Shown here in pieces: positions 60,365 through 64,000 of a stretch of DNA of 64,000 bases. Source of the DNA: a virus. Positions within the stretch are counted from its first letter, which is position 1. Every line of letters begins with the position of its first letter. The notes beneath the pieces are model-generated. The model saw nothing but the letters and a program-made list of their open reading frames with translations, made no database searches and was not told the DNA's origin. The translations under genes were made by a program, and so were the position numbers. The stretch is taken from positions 1-64,000 of IMG/VR virus record IMGVR_UViG_3300030099_004448; one strand, written 5' to 3'.

Positions 60365-60391
60365 ATTTGAGTTACTTATTATTTTAAGAAC

Positions 60392-60637
60392 ATGGATGAC
60401 GTAGTTGATATGATTGCTCAAGGTGCTTCGGCATCTGAAGTTAGTGATCGTTTGAAAGACATTTTGATGCAGAAGTCTGCTGCAAACATTGATGAAGTAA
60501 GACCACAAGTCGCTGCTTCAATGTTCGGTGCAACTCAAGCAGAAGTCGAAGCTGACGCCGAAGAAGAGGAAACTCCAGAAGCTTCTGCAGAAACAGAGAC
60601 TGAAGAAGAACCAACTCCAGAAGAGGAAACTGACTAA
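60392..60637 (+). CDS. 67: Prohead core protein, gp67-like, 81 aa
   Basis: Small acidic protein between portal and protease genes, where T4 has gp67, a core component cut to small peptides by gp21. The N-terminal half is helical (MDDVVDMIAQGASASEVSDR and following). The C-terminal half is almost all Glu, Thr, Pro and Ala (EEEETPEASAE). Length (81 against 80 in T4), charge and position agree; sequence similarity is too low for proof. VAASMFGATQAEVE resembles the gp67 pattern around ESLF. It has its own late promoter and shares one base with the next gene. Confidence 0.75.
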   Translation: MDDVVDMIAQGASASEVSDRLKDILMQKSAANIDEVRPQVAASMFGATQAEVEADAEEEETPEASAETETEEEPTPEEETD

Positions 60638-60909
60638 TGTCATATATCCGTCACGACGAAAACAATAATGAGGACTCATCTCAACCAGGAGTTACTACTG
60701 TTTCTTATCTTGGCGGTACGACTGGTTGGTCAACAGTGACCTATCAAAATTTTAATTCTGATTATATTGCATACACTTATAACAGTAATGCTGGAGTAGG
60801 AACTAGAACTCCTGCTTCATACCAACGTCATGATGAAAACAATCAGGCAGTTGGTGTGGGTACTTATCAGAGACATGACTCTAGTAATAACGCGATAACT
60901 AGTCCATAG
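60637..60909 (+). CDS. Small repeat protein in the gp68 position, 90 aa
   Basis: Overlaps the gp67-like gene by one base (TAATG). The product has three copies of Y-x-RHD-E/S-x-N (SYIRHDENN at the start, SYQRHDENN near 61, TYQRHDSSN near 76). It is rich in Asn, Ser and Tyr and beta or unstructured. T4 has gp68, a core protein, at this place, but there is no sequence match and the charge differs. Repeat proteins of this style occur at the same place in other cyanophages from memory. Role unknown; a prohead core or minor head protein is the likeliest. Confidence 0.6.
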   Translation: MSYIRHDENNNEDSSQPGVTTVSYLGGTTGWSTVTYQNFNSDYIAYTYNSNAGVGTRTPASYQRHDENNQAVGVGTYQRHDSSNNAITSP

Positions 60910-60910
60910 T

Positions 60911-60918
60911 CATAAATA
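60911..60918 (+). promoter_or_regulatory. T4-type late promoter CATAAATA for gp21
   Basis: Matches NATAAATA, 2 bases after the previous stop and 34 bases before the gp21 ATG. No strong hairpin overlaps it. Confidence 0.65.
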
Positions 60919-60944
60919 AAATATAAGACTCTACCAATAGTGAA

Positions 60945-61595
60945 ATGAAACTAATCAGGGAAGAAATAGAGAGTGTAGACGTTATCGTCGAATCTAGGGG
61001 TGGAAAAAAATCCCTTTATATCGAAGGTGTATTTCTACAGGGCGGAATCAAGAACCGTAATGGTCGCATGTATCCCGTCGAAACTCTAGCAAAAGAAGTA
61101 AATCGTTATAACGAGAACTTCACTGGAAAAGGTCGTGCATTAGGAGAACTCGGTCACCCCGATGGACCCACTGTAAACCTTGACCGTGTTTCTCACAAAA
61201 TCACGATGCTTGAACAAAGAGGTGATAACTTCTACGGAAAAGCAAAAATTCTTTCTACTCCCATGGGTAAAATTGCATCCTCACTTTTAGGTGAAGGTGT
61301 AAAACTAGGAGTCTCTTCCCGTGGTATCGGTTCACTAAAAGAAGATACTGATGGCATCAAAGTTGTTGGTGAAGACTTCATGTTGGCAACTGCTGCTGAC
61401 ATCGTAGCAGATCCTTCTGCACCTGATGCTTTTGTTGATGGAATCATGGAAGGAAAGGAGTGGGTATGGGAAGGTAGCATCCTTCGCGAAAAGAAAGCGG
61501 AAATAACTAAGACCCGTATAAATACCCTCGTAGACCAAGGAAGACTCGACGAACAGAAGTTAAATCTGTTCAATGACTTCTTGTCGTCACTATAA
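60945..61595 (+). CDS. 21: Prohead protease gp21
   Basis: Serine protease that digests the core and trims gp23 during head maturation. At 216 residues it compares with 212 in T4. The motif GELGHPDG (68-75) carries catalytic His71 and GVSSRGIG (122-129) carries the Ser (124 or 125), as in the herpesvirus-like assemblin family. KNRNGRMYPVETLAKEVNRY is a further hallmark of these proteases. Late promoter upstream; the stop codon lies in a small hairpin that overlaps the gp22 promoter. Firm call. Confidence 0.95.
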   Translation: MKLIREEIESVDVIVESRGGKKSLYIEGVFLQGGIKNRNGRMYPVETLAKEVNRYNENFTGKGRALGELGHPDGPTVNLDRVSHKITMLEQRGDNFYGKAKILSTPMGKIASSLLGEGVKLGVSSRGIGSLKEDTDGIKVVGEDFMLATAADIVADPSAPDAFVDGIMEGKEWVWEGSILREKKAEITKTRINTLVDQGRLDEQKLNLFNDFLSSL

Positions 61596-61610
61596 GTTGC
61601 TTCAACTTAT
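61592..61610 (+). other. Inverted repeat between gp21 and gp22
   Basis: ATAAGTTG (61592-61599) pairs with CAACTTAT (61603-61610) over 8 bp with a 3-base loop. It contains most of the gp21 stop codon and its second arm runs into the gp22 late promoter. No T run follows, so it may act on RNA stability or processing rather than termination. Confidence 0.5.
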
Positions 61611-61619
61611 AAATAAATA
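61608..61619 (+). promoter_or_regulatory. Two overlapping T4-type late promoters for gp22
   Basis: TATAAATA (61608-61615) and AATAAATA (61612-61619) overlap by four bases, 32-43 bases before the gp22 ATG. GGAG near 61640 is the ribosome binding site. Doubling of the element may raise output of the scaffold, which is needed in many copies. Confidence 0.7.
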
Positions 61620-61650
61620 AAGATTATACAAAGGTAATCGGAGAGTACAA

Positions 61651-62862
61651 ATGTCCAGTGGTAACGATTTACAAGAAATGGAAGTAGGCACAACTCAATC
61701 CAAAACCGCTGTTAATGCTAAAGCGGCTCCCGCTGCAGCACCTGAAACCAGTGCAACTCCTGTTGCGACCCCTGGACAGGCAGCATCTTACGAGGATCTG
61801 GGTGGACCAACTCCAGAAAACAGCAAGCCAGATGACGGCAGCAATATGCTGAAGACACCTGGTGCTACGCTGAAGCAGGTCAAAGATGTAGTAAACAAGG
61901 GTGCAGCCCCTGCTGATGCAGCAGATAGTTCTGCAACTCCAGTTTCTACCCCAGGTCAAGGCGGTAAAATGGAAGAGGTTGAAGCCGAAGGCGAAGTCGT
62001 CGCTGAAGAAGAGACTGCTGAAGAAGCAGTTGTTTCTGAAGAGGAGGCAACCGAAACCACCGACGAGACTGAAGTCGTAGCTGAGTCCGAGGAGACCACC
62101 GAAGAAGAAATTCTTACTGGTGAAGAACTCGATTCTGCAATTGAAGAAGATGTTAACGCACTTCTTTCTGGCGACGAGTCACTTTCCGAGGAGTTCAGAG
62201 AAAAGGCAAAACTAGTTTTTGAAGCTGCTCTGGGCGCCAAAGCCAAGGAAATCTCTGCAGAACTCGAAGAGCAGTATGCTACTGCACTTTCTGAGGAAGT
62301 TGCTGAAATCAAAGTAGAACTAACCGAGCGTGTAGATTCATACCTTGAGTATGTTTCTGCTGAGTGGTTAGAAGAAAATGCTCTATCTATCGAAAATGGT
62401 CTCAAGTCTGAGATCACGGAATCCTTCATTACTGGTATGAAGGGTCTCTTTGAAGAACATTATGTATCGATGCCTGAAGAAAAATATGATGTACTAGAGA
62501 GCATGGTACAGAAATTAGATGAAATGGAGACAAAACTCAACGAACAGATTGAGAAGAATATTTCTCTCAATAAGCAGCTTGGTGAATCCACAGCTGAATC
62601 TGTTTTCAACAGAGTTTGCGAAGGTCTTGCTGTTTCCCAAAAGGATAAGCTTCAGTCCCTCGTAGAGAATGTTGAGTTTGAGAGTGAAAATGACTATTAC
62701 CAGAAGCTGGTAACTCTTAGGGAGTCATACTTCCCAAGAAACGCTGGTACTCCAGCAAACGAAACGGAAGAAACACTAACCGAGGAAGCGGCACCAACGG
62801 AAGAATTATCTTCTACTATGGACGCTTATGTTCGCGCTCTTTCCACCGTTGCTAAAAAGTGA
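61651..62862 (+). CDS. 22: Prohead scaffold protein gp22
   Basis: Main core protein around which gp23 assembles, later degraded by gp21. At 403 residues it compares with 269 in T4. The first 100 residues hold two copies of an Ala/Pro-rich unit (TSATPVATPGQAA and SSATPVSTPGQGG). Residues about 105-155 are nearly all Glu, Thr and Val. The rest is a long helical, acidic, coiled-coil-like region (KAKLVFEAALGAKAKEISAE and FITGMKGLFEEHYVSMPEEK) that matches the gp22 style. The end (STMDAYVRALSTVAKK) is also typical for gp22. Position between gp21 and gp23 confirms the call. Confidence 0.93.
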   Translation: MSSGNDLQEMEVGTTQSKTAVNAKAAPAAAPETSATPVATPGQAASYEDLGGPTPENSKPDDGSNMLKTPGATLKQVKDVVNKGAAPADAADSSATPVSTPGQGGKMEEVEAEGEVVAEEETAEEAVVSEEEATETTDETEVVAESEETTEEEILTGEELDSAIEEDVNALLSGDESLSEEFREKAKLVFEAALGAKAKEISAELEEQYATALSEEVAEIKVELTERVDSYLEYVSAEWLEENALSIENGLKSEITESFITGMKGLFEEHYVSMPEEKYDVLESMVQKLDEMETKLNEQIEKNISLNKQLGESTAESVFNRVCEGLAVSQKDKLQSLVENVEFESENDYYQKLVTLRESYFPRNAGTPANETEETLTEEAAPTEELSSTMDAYVRALSTVAKK

Positions 62863-62920
62863 GTTTTAGATAATACTCAAACCGCACCTAACAACATCTT
62901 ACGAGGTATAGAAAAGTAAA

Positions 62921-64000
62921 ATGGACGGACAAAACCTACAACAATTACAGGAGAAGTGGGCTCCTATCCTTAATCACGAAAATTTCAGTGATATTGCCGA
63001 TTCCCACAAGAGAGGAGTTGTTGCACAGCTCCTAGAGAACCAAGAGAAAGAGTCTCAAGAGACCGCTTCCTTCCTTGGAGAAGCTGCACCAACTAACTCA
63101 GGTCATGCACCTGCAGGTTCTAACGTTGCTGGCTTCGATCCCGTTCTGATCTCCTTGATCAGACGCTCCATGCCTAACCTGATCGCATACGACATCTGCG
63201 GCGTTCAGCCAATGAGTGGTCCTACTGGACTTATCTTCGCAATGCGTTCCCGTCAGTCCGCTCAGGACGGAACCGAGACCTTCTTCGATGAAGTCGATTC
63301 CGCATTCTCTGGTCAGGACAACGACAGTTCCCTCACTGGTGGTTTCTCTGATGCCGCTGCTGGTATGGGTACTGATGCACAAGCAGGTACTAACCCAAGT
63401 GCGCTGAACCCAGTTGGTTCTGCAAACTCCCTCGGTTACACCGTTGGTCAGGGTATGTCCACCGCTGAGGCTGAAGCTCTCGGAGACGGTGCGAACAACC
63501 ACTTCAACCAGATGGCATTCTCTATCGAGAAAGTCACTGTAACCGCTAAGTCCAGAGCACTCAAAGCTGAGTACTCCTTGGAACTCGCACAAGACCTCAA
63601 GGCGATTCACGGTCTGAACGCTGAGGCTGAGTTGGCAAACATCCTGTCAACTGAGATCCTCGCTGAAATCAACCGCGAAGTCATCAGAACTATCTACAAG
63701 GTTGCTGAACAGGGTGCAACTGCAAACGTTGCAACCGCAGGTACTTTCGACCTCGACGTTGACTCCAACGGTCGTTGGTCTGTTGAGAAGTTCAAGGGTC
63801 TTCTGTTCCAAATCGAGCGCGATGCCAACGCAATCGCACAAAGAACTCGTAGAGGAAAGGGCAACACCATCATCTGCTCCGCAGACGTTGCTTCCGCTCT
63901 AACCATGGCTGGTGTACTCGATTACACCCCTGCACTCAACGCTAACCTTAACGTTGATGACACTGGTAACACCTTCGCTGGTGTTCTCCAAGGTAAGTAT
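62921..64000 (+). CDS. 23: Major capsid protein gp23, cut by the window edge
   Basis: First 360 codons; the frame is still open at 64000. The start MDGQNLQQLQEKWAPILNHE, then HKRGVVAQLLENQE, PNLIAYDICGVQPMSGPTGL, IFAMRSR and later ALKAEYSLELAQDLKAIHGL, AEAELANILSTEILAEINRE are gp23 hallmarks. FLGEAAPT (51-58) contains an L-x-E site like those cut by gp21, so the mature protein probably begins after Glu54. The gene is richer in C and G at third positions than most of the window, as expected for the most abundant protein. ACGAGG lies about 15 bases before the ATG. No NATAAATA lies in the 58-base gap, so it is probably read from the gp22 promoters or from a diverged one. Confidence 0.96.
   Translation, partial: MDGQNLQQLQEKWAPILNHENFSDIADSHKRGVVAQLLENQEKESQETASFLGEAAPTNSGHAPAGSNVAGFDPVLISLIRRSMPNLIAYDICGVQPMSGPTGLIFAMRSRQSAQDGTETFFDEVDSAFSGQDNDSSLTGGFSDAAAGMGTDAQAGTNPSALNPVGSANSLGYTVGQGMSTAEAEALGDGANNHFNQMAFSIEKVTVTAKSRALKAEYSLELAQDLKAIHGLNAEAELANILSTEILAEINREVIRTIYKVAEQGATANVATAGTFDLDVDSNGRWSVEKFKGLLFQIERDANAIAQRTRRGKGNTIICSADVASALTMAGVLDYTPALNANLNVDDTGNTFAGVLQGKY

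Noticed and set aside
63098-63610. Minus-strand open frame of 170 codons inside gp23
   Set aside because: It is a shadow of the highly conserved gp23 gene; open antisense frames are common where codons end mostly in C, and no start signal was seen.
1-64000. Search for tRNA genes, CRISPR arrays, insertion sequences, integrase or attachment sites, and photosynthesis genes such as psbA or psbD
   Set aside because: None was recognised. The repeats seen are protein-coding modules or short gap motifs, and nearly all DNA is taken up by virion genes.

Overview
The window is the late structural and DNA-packaging region of a T4-like cyanomyovirus, that is, a marine Synechococcus or Prochlorococcus phage. 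The evidence is the block order gp25-gp6-gp7-gp8, then fibre genes, then gp13-14-15-16-17-18-19-20-(67)-21-22-23, with every gene on the + strand. T4-type late promoters (NATAAATA) lie in the gaps. The small conserved proteins are those typical of cyanophages. Base composition is AT-rich, and no tRNA, integrase, photosystem gene, insertion sequence or CRISPR array was seen.

Layout. Positions 1-1500 hold a leader with a possible sigma70-type promoter, two small hypothetical genes, a GC-rich hairpin-bearing gap and an overlapping pair of small genes. From 1543 to 3952 there is a GT-A-type glycosyltransferase, a small basic protein, a GDSL/SGNH-type hydrolase and two further hypotheticals. From 3989 to 30087 lies the baseplate wedge block: gp25, gp6, a 4877-residue gp7-like protein, gp8 and a 2502-residue DUF4815-type structural protein. 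From 30089 to 46575 come accessory virion proteins and fibres: a coiled-coil protein, two small beta proteins, a probably abundant 335-residue virion protein with its own promoter and terminator, a 1089-residue repeat protein, and a 3581-residue fibre ending in an S74 self-cleaving chaperone. From 46627 to the right edge is the neck, terminase, tail and head block: gp13, gp14, gp15, gp16, a mosaic Lys/Cys-rich protein, a 55-residue NblA-like protein, gp17, a zinc-ribbon protein, gp18, gp19, gp20, a gp67-like core protein, a small repeat protein, gp21, gp22 and the first 360 codons of gp23.

How they work together. gp20 (portal), gp67-like, gp22 (scaffold) and gp21 (protease) build and mature the gp23 head. 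gp16/gp17 pump in DNA. gp13/gp14 close the neck. gp15, gp18 and gp19 form the contractile tail. gp25, gp6, gp7 and gp8 form the baseplate wedges that carry the fibres.

Most notable points. (1) The gp7 core is split by about 2,100 residues of extra domains, including a YHYH-like domain, and is followed by about 2,400 more residues that include two beta-propeller-like regions. (2) A module of about 1.5 kb is shared between the gp7-like protein and the long fibre. (3) Several late promoters overlap the first arm of a hairpin, so only read-through RNA can fold it; at 46592-46627 this is a full terminator whose second arm holds the gp13 ribosome binding site. (4) A short open reading frame just before gp17 resembles the phycobilisome-degradation adaptor NblA. 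Family names come from recognition of motifs by eye; no database search was possible.
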